Part shown: one piece after another, positions 1 to 11,756 of the stretch
How positions within the stretch are numbered: the stretch's first letter is position 1
Layout: the number at the start of each line of letters is the position of its first letter
NCBI GenBank assembly: GCA_030068075.1
Contig: CM057826.1
Location: forward strand, 61,415,312-61,479,311
Direction of reading: 5' to 3'
DNA: 64,000 bases
DNA from: Paguma larvata
Taxonomy: Eukaryota; Chordata; Mammalia; Carnivora; Viverridae
The notes under the pieces: generated by a model
Seen by the model: only the letters and a program-made list of their open reading frames with translations
Database searches by the model: none
What the model was told of the DNA's origin: nothing
Position numbers and translations under genes: made by a program

Positions 1-1029
1 CTAAATAAATACTTTTCGAATCAGTGGATGAAGGACGGAATAGCTTCAGCATTATGGGCATCAGAAAACTTGCCTCAGTGAAGGATCCATGCGTTCTCTT
101 TCAATCCAGAAGATCAAATTCTGTTGCCTGGCTGGTCTAATTTTTCTTCTATCATCTTGTAATAAAAACAATGGGGGGGGGGAATCCGTATCCCACTTGC
201 ACAATTAAATGGCACAAAATCTTCCCCTACCAACAGATCGTTCAAACATCTTTAAGCCTCGGTGGTGTGTGAGATAGAGCAAACTTCTAATTTAAAACAA
301 ATTTAAAACAATTATTTAGAATCGTTAGAGAATTCTGTATCGTCGGAGGTGAAAGGCTCCTAAAACCCCCTCATTCAACCCTTTCTTCCCAGAGGGGGAC
401 AGTGAGCCCAGAGAGGAGGAAAGACCTCTCAAGTTCACGGAAAGGAGGCGAAGGCTTGGGCCAGCATCCTCACAGTTAGCCGAGGATAGTTAACTTTATA
501 TTCTCTGATAACACACTTTGAGAAGGAAGTCTTTTTCAATCTTGAAAGTAGCATTTATAAGAGAACGGATCCAGCTATTAAGTGTGGAACTTTAATGTCT
601 AATGGATTTTTCCCTGTCTCTTGGTTATAAATAATCAGAGAACGAATATGCCCCCCACACCTTTAAAAAAAAAAATCCCGGTTTCATGCGAAATTACTTT
701 TATCTTTCAAACAAAAAGGCTAGCTTTGGAGTTTAATTAGCTAATCCTCGTATCGCTCATCAGAATTAGTTGTCTTTCCAACGTAGGTGTGTAATCACTG
801 AAGCGTGTCCCAGGGAGCGTCTTTCATCCGCTTTCAAGCCGTTTTTCTGCTTCTTTTTCCAGCTGGAGAAGGAAACCAAATTTATTAAGACCCAATGACA
901 ATCTACTGAGTTGTGGGCATTTTGCAGGCGTGCTCTCTTTTAATCTTGGTCACAGCCATTTGAGGCTTTTAGTTTTGTTTTGCAGATTGAGGAATAGACC
1001 GGCAGAGGTCGAGGTAGCTCTTTCAAGGT
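1..1029. other. Intergenic, partly AT-rich, no gene
   Basis: No protein, RNA or recognised repeat is evident apart from a weak MIR-like trace near 360-480. The stretch at 720-930 is AT-rich, repeat-poor and has paired homeodomain-type TAATTAGCTAAT words; see findings. Confidence 0.5.
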
Positions 1030-1140
1030 CAAGGAAAGAAAATGAACAGAGGGTTCCGAAGCAGACAGACTTAAGTCCCAATCTGAGCCCCAGACCAGTC
1101 TAGCTGTATGACCTGGACAAATCGCCCCACTTCCCGGAGC
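1030..1140 (+). repeat. MIR SINE relic
   Basis: The core words CTAGCTGTATGACCTGGACA and the following cysteine-rich trailing pattern match the MIR core (usually TAGCTGTGTGACCTTGGGCA). It is old and diverged. Confidence 0.7.
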
Positions 1141-1149
1141 CTCCGGGAC

Positions 1150-1290
1150 CAGTGCTGTCCCATAGAACTCTTGAGATGTGGTTAATGCAACTGAGGAAGT
1201 GAATTTAACTTGTATTTAACTTTAATGAAGTTAAATGTTCATAGCCACACGTGTCCAATGAACACCACATTGATCAGTGCGGTTCCAAGT
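1150..1290 (+). mobile_element. MER5-type hAT (Charlie) DNA transposon relic
   Basis: It starts with CAGTGCTGTCCCATAGAACT and contains AACTGAGGAAGTGAATTT and ATAGCCACACGTGTCCAATG, the recognisable blocks of the non-autonomous MER5A/B hAT elements. It has no coding capacity. Confidence 0.75.
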
Positions 1291-2411
1291 AGCATTCTCT
1301 TAGATTCAAGCCGGAGGGGCCCCTATCCTGAGCCCTGCACTTTAGGGGCCCTATACAGCTCTCCTCTGGCCACGGCCCTCCCCGAGGGCTGGGGAACACG
1401 AACACGCAACCCCCCGGGCCCACGCCCCCACATTGAGCCCATGCTTTGGAGATGTGAAATCAGGGCTGGAATTACTGCCCAAACAGCCCAAGTCCACTTC
1501 CAAGGCTGCCCGGCCCTCTTCCCTGGTGCCAAGTTTCCGAGAGTCATCTGCACCGGTGGCATTCACACCTCTGGCCCACAGGGTATCCCAAAGTGGCCGT
1601 CTGTGGGAAGTGTAAGCACGGCTTAGACACGCAGCCTGGTGTATCCGCATGAAGAGTGTACGAGGCCCCTTGTGGCACCGGGGGGAGCCGGGAGCGAAAG
1701 AGAAGAGAGCAGAGCTCAGGCGGGGCACCAACCCTCCCTGCACCCCCACAGCCAATGGGGAGTTCCGATACATTCCTTGCAATGCATTCCTTGCAATACA
1801 TTCCTTGCATCCTAAACTTTGAATTTAATGAGCTAATCCCTGACATCTCACGGCAAACTTGGTTATCTTTCCAAAGCAGCTATAAAATTGTTGCCACTGT
1901 TGGCAACACAAAAAGGCCACTCCACCATCCTTAGCTCCCAGCAGCAACTCCCAGCCTCAAGGAACTGTCATGGAGCCTGCTTCTGAACATTCAGAGATCC
2001 CTGGGTTCCGCCCTGGTTCCAAGCCTCCCCCTCCGGCCTCCCGTCAACTGCTCTGGAAAAGGGATTCCCCCGATCGACGACTGGTCCCACACCCTCCCCC
2101 GCCTCATCATGCAAGTCCGGGGCTTCTCCTGGACTCCTTTCTCCCCTTTCTCTGGAGCTGGTCATCCCCCCAGTTCTGTCCATTCAACCCTGCACACATA
2201 CCTCAGACTCATCCTTTGTCTCTGGGGAAGCTGCAGGGTTCACGGCTCGGGCTTGGGCTCTGCCATTGCGGTCATGGCTGCCGCTATGTTATGAAAGAGC
2301 AGCGGCCGCTGTAGTTAGCAGGCACCTTAAAGCCAACTCCAAGGCCATGATTACTTCCTTTTAGGATAAAGAACATCTTCTTAGACAGTAGGGTTAAGAC
2401 GAAGACTAAGC
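1291..2411. other. Intergenic, no recognised element
   Basis: The sequence is moderately GC-rich with several overlapping frames of 60-143 codons on both strands; none resembles a known protein or shows a plausible gene context. A small tandem of CATTCCTTGCAATA-like units lies at 1770-1810. Confidence 0.5.
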
Positions 2412-2600
2412 AGGGTTACCTGAGTGGCTCGGTCTGTTAAGCACCCAACTTCGGCTCAGGTCATGATCTCGTGGCTTGTGAGTTCAAGCCCCACATCAGG
2501 CTCTAGGCGGATAGTGCGGAACCTGCTTGGGATTCTGTCTCTCCTTCTCTCTCTGCCCCTCCCCTGCTTGCTCTCTATCTCCCTAAATAAGTAAATAATC
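2412..2600 (+). mobile_element. Feliform tRNA-Lys SINE (Can-SINE family)
   Basis: A diverged SINE head (TGAGTGGCTCGGTCTGTTAA) is followed by the B-box-like GTGAGTTCAAGCCCC, a CT-rich tract and an AAATAAGTAAATAA tail. Confidence 0.9.
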
Positions 2601-2619
2601 AGACAGTAAAACCGACCTT

Positions 2620-3160
2620 TCTCCATCCGTGCCCATTTCTGTGACTTTTAACACATGGGTACGTTCGCGTCACCGCCACCGCCATCAGGAGAGAGAACAG
2701 TCCCATCTGTCAGCTGGGACAACTGCTTACCATCCATCAGAGCCTCACCCTACATCCTGGCCACCCCTGAGCTACTCTCTGCTGTAGTTTTATCCTTTCA
2801 ACAACGTCACCTAAATGAAATCATGCATCCATTTCAAGGATGGATTCCTTCCCACAGCACGATGTCTTTGAGATGCATCCAAAGGGGGCCTGTCTCCTAG
2901 GCTGTTCGTTTTTGTTGCTGAATAGTATTCCGTTGTAAGGATGCTCCACGCTTGGTTTAGCCATTCACTTGTCGAAAGCCAGGTTTCGTTTCCACTGTTT
3001 GGCAATTGTGAAGACAGCTTCCGCACACATCTGCGTAAAGGTTTTTGTGTCAACCGAAATTTCATTTCTCCAGGATAAATACCTCGGGGTGGGATGGCTG
3101 CTGGATGCAGTCCTGTTAGAGTTTAGGGCCCAGGCTACAAGGTTTTTCGAGAAAATAAAA
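2620..3160 (-). mobile_element. Old L1 3' end (antisense)
   Basis: Antisense L1 3'-end blocks are recognisable, such as TTGTTGCTGAATAGTATTCC and AGGTTTTTGTGTCAACCG, in the canonical order. It is diverged and non-functional. Confidence 0.75.
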
Positions 3161-4032
3161 ATAGCGTGAGAGAAGGAACACTGAACAGTTGCATGGCACG
3201 AAATAATGTCTCTTCTAAGCCTGTTTACTAACAGCGTTAGACATAATTCTTGTGGCTAGAAGGAACAGAAGTCCTTAGCTTAAGTAAAAAGAAATATATT
3301 CACAGGAAGCAGATGTAGCTCATAAAAACCCAGAACGGGGACGCAGCAGGAGCCTCAGAAAGATCTAGAACAGAACCAAAGTCAGCTGTCAGGATGCTCC
3401 CTGCTTCTCTCTGGGTGCCTTTGCTTCATTTTTTTTTTTCCCTTCCTGGAAAACTTACTCCCTCTGCAACTTGGTCCTTGGGTTTATTTAGAAGGCGCCA
3501 CTGAGAGCCTCCAAGTTCACATAGTGTAAGCCTAGCTATGCAGTAAGACCCACTCCCCATCCAAGCAAATTCCATATGCGTGGGACTGGAACCCTGGCCA
3601 GGGCATCCCAGTCCGTATGACCAGAAAGACAGGCCCATGAGGAACCAACATCACTGCCAGGGACCCCTTTCCTGTGCTACGGATTGGGGTGCACTACCCA
3701 GAAAAGGGATCCGTAGTGGAAGGCTGCTCTTTATCAGCCTCTAGCCCCCTTCCCAGGCCCGGGAGGTCTCTCCGCCTCCTCCGTAGCTCCCCACCCAAGC
3801 TCCTTGAGCTTCATTCTCCTCCCCAGTGATGTGTCCCGGAGCTGTGCGAGGAAGAAACGAAATGTCCTCTGTCAGCGCTGGCCTGAGGTCATTGCTACGG
3901 ATTCATCAGTTCCCCCTTCCCGTCTTTTATCAGCTCAGCCTCCGTGAAATCTCTTTCAAAGTTCTTCGGGATTCACAGGCGTGTTTGGCGTTTTGACGTT
4001 ACTTGCTTAAAAAGTAAGCCCAACGCCTTCCT
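3161..4032. other. Intergenic with an unnamed old repeat
   Basis: Around 3280-3600 there is a pattern resembling an old dispersed repeat (AAAAGAAATATATTCACAGG then a Ser/Leu-rich frame), also seen in weaker form at 19650-19800. No gene is supported. Confidence 0.4.
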
Positions 4033-4045
4033 TGTTCACAATTTT

Positions 4046-4274
4046 TTTTTAATTTTTTTAATTGTTTATTTTTGAGAGCGAGAGAGAGACAGACAGACAG
4101 ACAGAACAGAAGTGAGGGAGGGCAGAGAGAGATGGAGACACAGAATCCGAAGCAGGCTCCAGGCTCTGAGCTGACAGCACAGGGCCCGACGCGGGGCTCA
4201 AACCCACGAACTGTGAGATCGTGACCTGAGCCAAAGTCAGGTGCTTAACCAACGGAGCCACCCAGGCGCCCCCC
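4046..4274 (-). mobile_element. Feliform SINE with target duplication
   Basis: A minus-strand copy ending in GAGCCACCCAGGCGCCCCCC. The 13-base direct repeat TGTTCACAATTTT flanks it at 4033-4045 and 4275-4287, which marks a clean insertion. Confidence 0.95.
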
Positions 4275-4449
4275 TGTTCACAATTTTCTAAGGAAAAGAA
4301 CAAAGCGAGGGCGTTCTGGTTTTGACTCACGTGAAGGAGGTTTATAGCCTTTCTCCGTGTCCATGACAGTTTCATTCTGTCCCTCCTTCTGCTGGGCTCC
4401 TCCGTCTCAGTGAGCCCTGATCACAGTTGCAAATGTCAGTACCTCCTGA

Positions 4450-5000
4450 TGAAGTTTTGGGGTGATGGCGGGGTGGTCCGGCCAAGAAAGAATTCTTAAA
4501 GACATCTTCGGTGCGAAAAGGTGATTTTATTAAAGCACGGGGACAGGACCGTGGGCAGGAATTGCGGCGCTGAGGTTGTGACGGGTGACTCATCATATAC
4601 TCTCAGGTTGGGAGGGGTCAGGGATAGAGTAAGTCTCTAAGGTATTTTGGAAGCAAGGTTTCCAGGACCTTGAGGGGCTAGCTGTTGCTAAGGAGATGGA
4701 ATTTATTACTGTTTAGTAAAACCTCGGTCATGAGACCCTTCGGGTGTACATTGGGGGGCCATAAGCTTGGGGTACGATTGCCAGCATATATCTTGGAGCC
4801 GTTGAGATAAAGGAAGTAGACTCACAGGATCCTCGAGGTTGAGATACTGTTAAGCTAAGGTTCTCTTTTGCCCCCAGCGAAGTGTCATTATCAAGGCAGC
4901 GGAGCTCCTAGAGGGAGGTCACTCGGCCAGTTTCAAGGACTTGTCAAGGGGCCGTAGGCAGTAAGGGAACTTAATTTTTCATTGGCCTTCGTTTCCCACA
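4450..5000 (-). mobile_element. Solo retroviral-type LTR (ERV1-like), minus strand
   Basis: Read on the minus strand it begins TGTGGGAAACGAAGG and ends near CCCCAAAACTTCA. It carries GCTTTAATAAAATCACC with a polyadenylation signal (4526-4531) and then the R/U5-type block AAGAATTCTTTCTTGGCC, all typical of carnivore class I endogenous retrovirus LTRs. No gag, pol or env is adjacent, and flanking target duplications are not clear, so the exact ends are approximate. Confidence 0.7.
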
Positions 5001-6319
5001 TCACCATGGCAGGCACTTAAACCCCTTTCCTTTGTTCTTGGGTAGCCAGGAGTGACTGAGGAATATCACACAGATCCCGCCTGGGGGTCGGGGGGCGTGC
5101 CAGCCTCTATTTCACCCTCAGCGTACCGCATGCTCCCTCATCACCGCCCCCTGGCCTGGGAGCTCCTGGGGAACCGATGCGAATCTAAGTCATCTTTACA
5201 TCCCCGATTTCGGGCGCATGGTCTGGCACAGAACAGGAACTCGTGCGAGTTTGTCGAGGGAGGAAAGGAAGGAACAACTGGAACGTGGCTCCAGCTCCAT
5301 GACTTGGAAAGATTTCCATTCCTGTCTCCTCCGTGTTAGGGGCTGACGGTTTGGCTGCCTTGAATTTTACGCTGCGTTTAGAGGTTTCTTTAGCCCGAGT
5401 TTCCTAAGAAGAAATAACACCAGTTGCAAGATTGAATATATTTAATTTATCTGCGAGGCCCAAGGGATTTTGGAGAAAGACACACCTCCGCAATAAACAG
5501 AAAATTCTGTTGATCTGATCAAATCGTATCTTCCTGTTTAGAGGGCAAAAGACATAGGAGATCGGCCCCACTGTTTGCCATCCTGGTTCTGGAAGGTCTG
5601 ACCCGTCATATCTTCTTAGGAGACTGTGTGCTAAGGCACCCGTGGAATCCTAACAAAACACAGATCTTGTTCCAAGAAGGAACTTAGGGATGGAGGTTAA
5701 TTCTCTAACGCTTGAGTTTCTACTCTGACTGCAAGATTGAAGTTCATTGCACCTCCAGATAGGGCTCCAAGTTGAGCTGCAAGAGGACACAAAATAGTAT
5801 ATCCGACACCCAAGGGGGAAAGATGTAGCTAAAACCTCAAGGAATCCTTTGTGGAAAGGACAGCCATAATCACTGTTGGCTAGAGAGAGATGTCATTTCT
5901 TATGACCACCAAACAGAAGCCCAATGCTTCTTCTCACTCACTTCGAACAGCACCCCCACCCCCATCCATCATGGTGGCCCTCAATCCGCCTCTCCTGGAG
6001 GCACAATTCTTCCAGAAGCCTCCACCCAACGTCCCGTGTGATCCAGCACTGCCTGCCTGAGCAGTGGCTTTATCAGATCAAGTCCTCATTGCGTTAGGAG
6101 TGTTGGCATCTGCTTCGCCCACTAGGAGAGGAAATGGAGTCTTACTCCTCTTGGATCCTCCTACAACACTTAGCATATTTTTACGTAACAGTGACAACAG
6201 CAGTTTGCATTCTCCGAGCCCTACAGCGCCCCCAGCACCTTTGCGATGATGTCTGTTACAAACAGCATACCCCTTCGTTCTGAGAACAAACCTGCAAGCG
6301 TCGTGCTTTCTTTTTTGTT
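5001..6319. other. Intergenic, no gene
   Basis: No recognised gene. A diverged L2-like trace may lie at about 5990-6240 (CACTAGGAGAGGAAATGGAG). The 5340-5560 part is AT-rich and looks unique. Confidence 0.4.
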
Positions 6320-6530
6320 CCCCACCCCCAATGTTTTATTATTAAAAGATTTAAGCGTGCAGAGGAATTGAAAACATTTTACCGCAAACCCTCGTTTGCC
6401 CGGCTACCTAGGTTCTACAATGAAATCTTAATGAGATGTGCACGATCACATATCTCTCCATCTGTCCATCCCTCTGTACATCTATCAATCCCCCTTATTT
6501 TTAGATGCATTTTAAAGTAAGCACAAGTCT
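6320..6530 (-). mobile_element. Old L1 fragment (antisense)
   Basis: Blocks such as ATCACATATCTCTCCATCTG and GATGCATTTTAAAGTAAGCA fit antisense 3' sequence of old mammalian L1. Confidence 0.6.
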
Positions 6531-6544
6531 ATTTTTGATCCCTA

Positions 6545-6700
6545 TTTTACAGATTCACCAAGTTTCAGAAAGCTTAGACGTTTTGCAAAAAGACCACACA
6601 CACAGCAAGTCAGTGGTAGAGGCAGGATTTAATTTCCCATCTGCTTGTGGCAGAAATCATGTTTTTCCTACTCCGCGAGCCTGCATCTGATCAATATTTA
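6545..6700 (-). repeat. MIR SINE relic
   Basis: The CCCTATTTTACAGATTCACC start and the following CACAGCAAGTCAGTGG block match the reverse-orientation MIR core. Confidence 0.65.
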
Positions 6701-6979
6701 TTGAATGAACGAAGGAGTCATGGCAGTTGTGAGCAGCGTAGGTAAAAAGATGTCAGTTTATCGGCAAAGAGAAAACTGCGTCGAAGGGTGCTGGGTTCGT
6801 ATTGAAGAAGTTGTCCTCCAGCAATGAAAGAAATACGGTTTCCTGGGCTATGAGTTTATATGAGAGTTCACATTGCTGTGGAGGAGACAGACAGTACACA
6901 TAGCAAGTCTAAAAATTGGAAAAAGTCAGTTAGTGATGACGCTAAGAAAGAAGTCAAACAGGATGAGGGGCTGTGTAGA

Positions 6980-8200
6980 GGGTAAACGGGGAAGGCCTGG
7001 GTGCTGAGCTGAGGCTGGCCGGGCGGGAAGGAGAGGGGGGCACTGAGGAAGGTAAAGGAACTCTGGGGGGGTGAATCTGAGCTAGAAGAAGAAATTGGCC
7101 TTGGGGAAGACCTGGAAGTAGTGTTTCACTTCTAAGAGAACAGTATGTGCAAAGTCCCTGAGGTGGGAATGACTGACACTTGCTTGGAGAGTGGAAAGAA
7201 GGATAAAGGAACGAGCAAACAGAAGTCATAACAAATGAGGTTGAAGAGGTGTGGGGGCGGCCTCGTAGGCCAAGATAGAAATCGTGAATGTAAACATAGG
7301 TGCAATAAGAAACCATCGGAAAGTTTCAAGAAGGGAGATGTTGCAAGATCCGACTCACCATATTTAAAGATTACTTTGATTAAATATGGAAACCAGACTT
7401 TAGGAGACAGAATGAAAGCAGAAAGTCCAGTGCCAAGGGCTGAATTGAATCTTTGCCCAATTTGTATGTTGCAACCCTAACCCGCAGTACCTCAGAATGT
7501 ATTTGGAAATAGGGTCTTTACAAACTATAGAAATGATCCCTGAAGGTATAGTCTTGGAAATAGGGTCTTTACAGAAGTAATTTAGTCAAAATGAGCCCTA
7601 TCCAATATGACTGATGTCCTTACAAGAAGAGGAGATTAGGACACAGACACACACAGGGGAAGGCCATGTTGGGGGGACATAGGGAGAAGACGGCCATCTA
7701 CAAGCCGAGGAGAGAGGCCTCAGGTGAACCCCGCCGGCACCTTGATCTCGGACTTCTAGCTCCAGAATTATGAGAAAATCATTCTGTGGTTTAAGCTGCC
7801 CAGTCCGTGGCACTGTGGGATGGCAGCCTATGTGCTAACGCAACAGTTCGGAGACCGCTGCATGGCCTGTTTGAGAGAGGATGGCGTCGCAAAGCCAAGT
7901 GTAAGAGTCAGGAGCTGTATTGGAAGTGCCGCCCGTAAGATTTGTCAATGGACCGGATGAGGAGGAGAGGGAAAGAGAAAAGTCTAGGTCAGGGATGACT
8001 TTTAGGATTGGGCTTAGGCTGTCGAATCTGTGGGGACAGGGAGGATCTGGGGAGGAACTCCTTGGCAGCGGAAGTCAGGAGGTCTGTTTCCGAGAGGCCA
8101 TGTTGAACAAGCGAGCTGGCGACGTGTGTGAGCTTGGTTGAGCCCTCATGGTAACCACAGAAATATCTAATTCCCCTGAGCACGGATAGGTACCAAGCAC
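6980..8200 (+). repeat. Unnamed old dispersed repeat, split by a MaLR LTR
   Basis: The block around 7148-7180 (GTGCAAAGTCCCTGAGGTGG) and the later TCAGGGATGACTTTTAGG block belong to a mammal-wide repeat family that I recognise by pattern but cannot name with confidence. Other copies lie near 35000, 55000, 61000 and 62200. A MaLR LTR sits between the two halves (about 7440-7850). Confidence 0.5.
7440..7850 (+). mobile_element. MaLR (MLT1-type) solo LTR
   Basis: The order ACCCGCAGTACCTCAGAATG, GAGAAGACGGCCATCTACAA, GCCGGCACCTTGATCTCGGA, AGCTCCAGAATTATGAGAAA and TTTAAGCTGCCCAGTCCGTG matches MLT1-family LTRs. TGGAAATAGGGTCTTTACA occurs twice inside (7506 and 7555). No internal MaLR sequence is attached. 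Confidence 0.75.
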
Positions 8201-9639
8201 CATGTGAGGAATTTCATGAGAGGAGTAAAATGCAGGCCTCATGATCCAGAAAGCCAAGAACTTATTTTAAATGCTCCGCGACGTACAGGATTGTATTTTT
8301 CTCACAATCCAAGTTAGAGAAACAAAACTCTTGACCGGAGGTGCAGTGACAGAAGCCTGTGGGGCACTTCTGGGGCCAGATGTAGATGACACCTGTCTGA
8401 GTAGGAGTCCAGGATGTAACGCTGCCCACCTCGTCGCGTTAAATGATCAGAAATTAGCTGAACATGTTTTTGTTAAAATGATTTCATTTGTCTAGGAAAT
8501 TCTTAGAACAAAGAGAGTCAGGGACAGAAATGCATTATGAGAGAAGTTCCACCTTCAGACTCAACCCACACGAGTCAAAAGCAAAAAAAGTTGGATTATC
8601 CTTGAGTTCCTGAACAAATGGTTCTTGACACCCATAGAAATAGTAAGGGATAGACAGGAAGTCTTTTTTTTTTTTTTTTTTTTTTTTTGGTCTTCTTTGG
8701 AATGAAGAAGCAGAAAGCCATGCTGCTTTGGCTTTTCCTGCTTTAGGCTATGGACACGCATTGGCTGCCAGGTGTGGAGCTGGGTCTCGGGCAAAGGCCC
8801 AGCCTGGACCCTAATGGCGATGCGCGGGCTTAGCTCCAATTCTCCCCTTTTCATTTTCCGTGACGGCATTTGGTGTGCTTTCTGCAGCGCTTTCCACACC
8901 TCTCTGCAATGTTCCTTGACTTTGCCATCTCTTTAGCATTCTCAAAAAAATAAGAAAAAGAAAGGAAAGGAAAGGTGTCATATCCAACGAAGTGACCAAA
9001 ACACAAACAAACAAACAACAAAACCAACCACACCACGTCTTTTCTCCAAAGTTTAGCCCACCTTAGAGCCATGTGTAGTGAAAACAAAGGGTAGGCAGTG
9101 ATACAACTATGACTCCGCCCCTTGCACACAGAGAGGACTTGGTAAGTTATTTCTCAAAGCTCTCCATTCTTGCTCAATAAAATAGCGTAATCATACCTAT
9201 CACACAGGGTTGTGTGGACTCAAGATAATATATGTTAAGCATCTGGAGTACACTAGGCATTCGAGTGATGGTAACTGTTGTTGCACACGTGCCTCCTTGA
9301 TGGCTCCCAACTGTCCTGAAGTAGAAGTGACCTGGCTGCGTCAGAAGAGAGAGTGCACTTCCCCAAGCAGGGAGAACATACTGGAAGCTCCGTGAGGGTA
9401 AACGTCCTGTGGAACGCCATTACCAGAACTAACAAACGTTCCCTGGAAATCCCCTTGGTGCCCCTAAGCCATCGCAAATCTTCCAGACTTGCATTTGTCT
9501 AAGCTCATGTTGAGCAATTTGTATTTTCAATTTGTAACACTCCCTGAGATAACGAGTTGCTCTGGTTAGTCATAGCTCATGAATCTCCTCTTTACGAAAG
9601 CAACAGCCTGCTAGGCAGGTGGTGAGACCCAGGGGAAGG
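8201..9639. other. Intergenic, no gene
   Basis: Contains a T-run of about 24 bases at 8664-8688 and scattered short frames without a recognisable product. No SINE or L1 was recognised. Confidence 0.45.
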
Positions 9640-9765
9640 AGTTCAGACGCTCTTTTCAGATGCGGGTTGGATCTGCCCTTGTCCTATAAGGTCTCGGGTA
9701 AATGGCTAACCTCTATGATCTTCAGTCTCTTCACTAGGAAGTGGGGATCATGGTACACAAGCCAC
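9640..9765 (+). repeat. MIR SINE relic
   Basis: A diverged MIR core (GGTCTCGGGTAAATGGCTAA) is followed by the CTCTTCACTAGGAAGTGGGG tail block. Confidence 0.6.
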
Positions 9766-9875
9766 ACATGGTTCAACCATCAGAGACTCTGACCCATTGT
9801 TCTTATAAGCTATAAGGTATAGCTCTTTCCTCTACCTTATCTAGACGGCTTGCTTGCCGTTTCATTTAAATGTTC

Positions 9876-9990
9876 AGGAGCCAGGCTGGCTCAGTAGAAC
9901 ACATGACTTTTAATCTCAGGGTTGTGAGTTCAAGTCCCACATGGGGTGTGGATCCCACTTTAAAAATAATAATAATAAATTAAGAATAAA
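9876..9990 (+). mobile_element. Short tRNA-derived carnivore SINE
   Basis: Only the tRNA-related part is present: AGGCTGGCTCAGTAGAACAC, then GGTTGTGAGTTCAAGTCCCA, ending in an AATAATAATAAAT tail. It lacks the CT-rich middle of the longer copies, so it may belong to an older subfamily. Confidence 0.85.
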
Positions 9991-10640
9991 ATAGAATCTT
10001 GGTCCAAAGCTCACTTGTAAAAAAAATATTCAATATCTGTACCATAAACACCTAAAAAACTGGATAAAATACAAGAAACTCTTTTCAGACATTGGACAAT
10101 GAGCAGAAAAGTACTGTAGAAAATTTACTAAGAGGAGGGCAGCAAATCAGATGAGCTTTACGAATGTGTTAGCTTTCTGTCTGGAGTTCGTTTCTGGAAA
10201 TCAGAACAGGGAGGAGAAGCCCAAGTGGAGACTAAAATCTTGCTAAACACTAGAAGACAGAGGTGGCTGGAATTTGTAAGGAAGAACACCGGAAAGAATT
10301 CCGGAAGATACCAGAACTACACAGAGAAGCATCCTCCAAAATCTGTGTAGGGTTCTGCTTCCTGTCACTGGATGAGCACTAATGTATGTGTGCATGGGGC
10401 GAGACTCCACAAGGCTGTGCAAAGAACAGAGCTATAAGCTGAACAATTTCTATTGCTCCCGCATAGCTGGGAGCCATTTGAGTTCTGACCAACCAGAGTG
10501 GAGAGAAGTCACAAAAAGCCGAGGGCGTTCGGTAGAGACCCCAGACACAACTCAACAACTGCAGAATATCCATTCTGGTCAAATGCACTGGAAAACACTA
10601 TTAGATGAATTACTGTGTCATAACAAGTCTTAACATTTTT

Positions 10641-10843
10641 TTTAATGTTTATTTATTTTTTGAGAGAGAGACAGAGCATGAGTTGGGGAGGGGCAGAGAC
10701 AGAGAGGGAGACACAGAATCTGAAACAGGCTCCAGGCTCTGAGCCATCAGCACAGAGCCCGATGCAGGGCTAGCTCACTAATCCTGAGATCATGACTTGA
10801 GCCGAAGTCAGACGCTTAACTGACTGAGCCACCCAGGCGCCCC
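10641..10843 (-). mobile_element. Feliform SINE with 16-bp target duplication
   Basis: A minus-strand copy flanked by perfect repeats of AAGTCTTAACATTTTT (10625-10640 and 10844-10859). It interrupts old L1-related sequence. Confidence 0.95.
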
Positions 10844-11395
10844 AAGTCTTAACATTTTTAAAAGGACTGCAGTCACATGGATATATTCTCTGACCATCCA
10901 GAATTAAGCGATAAGTCAATAACAGAAAAGATATCTGAGAAAACCCTAAATATTTAGAAATTGAGCAACATACATGTGCATGATCCACAGGTCGAAGAAG
11001 AAATCACAAGTGAAATTAGAAAATATTTAACAGAATGAAGTGAAAGGGAGGCTTCAGTGGAATGGAATACAGAGCCCAGAAACAGCCCCATGCAAGTACA
11101 GACAACCGATTTTGACAAGGGTCCTCGAGAAGCAATTGAATGGAGAAATCATAGTCTTTTCAAAAAAATGGTGCCAGGACAATTGGAAACCCATGACAAA
11201 AATAATTAAACCTCAACCGAAGCGTCACCCCTGATAACAAAAATCAACTCAAAATCGGCTGCAGATTGAAATGTGAAACATGGAACTCTAACACTTCTAG
11301 AAAAAACAAAGACACGGGAGAAAATCTTTGAGATCTGGGACTTGGATACAACACCCAAAATATGATCCCTAAAAGAAAAAAAATCAATATAGATT

Positions 11396-11489
11396 TGGTC
11401 AGTGGAGCGTGTGACTCTTGATCTTGCGGTTGTAAGTTTGAGCCCCACGTTGGGCGTAGAGTTCGCCTATAAATAAAAACATCTTATTT
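11396..11489 (+). mobile_element. Short tRNA-derived carnivore SINE
   Basis: Contains GTGTGACTCTTGATCTTGCG and GAGCCCCACGTTGGGCGTAG, with AAAATCAATA-type repeats on both sides, inserted into the L1 relic. Confidence 0.85.
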
Positions 11490-11756
11490 AAAAAATCAAT
11501 AAATTAGACTTCATCAAAATGAAAAGCTTTTGCTTTGTGAAAAGCTTACACCTGTAAGACAATGAGACAATCAATTGCAAACTTGAAGAAACTATTTGCA
11601 AACCATGTATGTGACAGTGAACTTGTATCTAGAACATCTAAAGAACTCCCCAAACTCAAGATTTAAAAAAAGTCAATCCAGTTCAAAAATAGGCAAAGAC
11701 ATGGAGAGGTATTACACAGAAGACAATAAACAGATGGCGAATTGTTACATAAATAA

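Noticed and set aside
4175..4274. tRNA-like sequences in SINEs
   Set aside because: They are the tRNA-derived heads of retroposons, without a usable cloverleaf, not tRNA genes.
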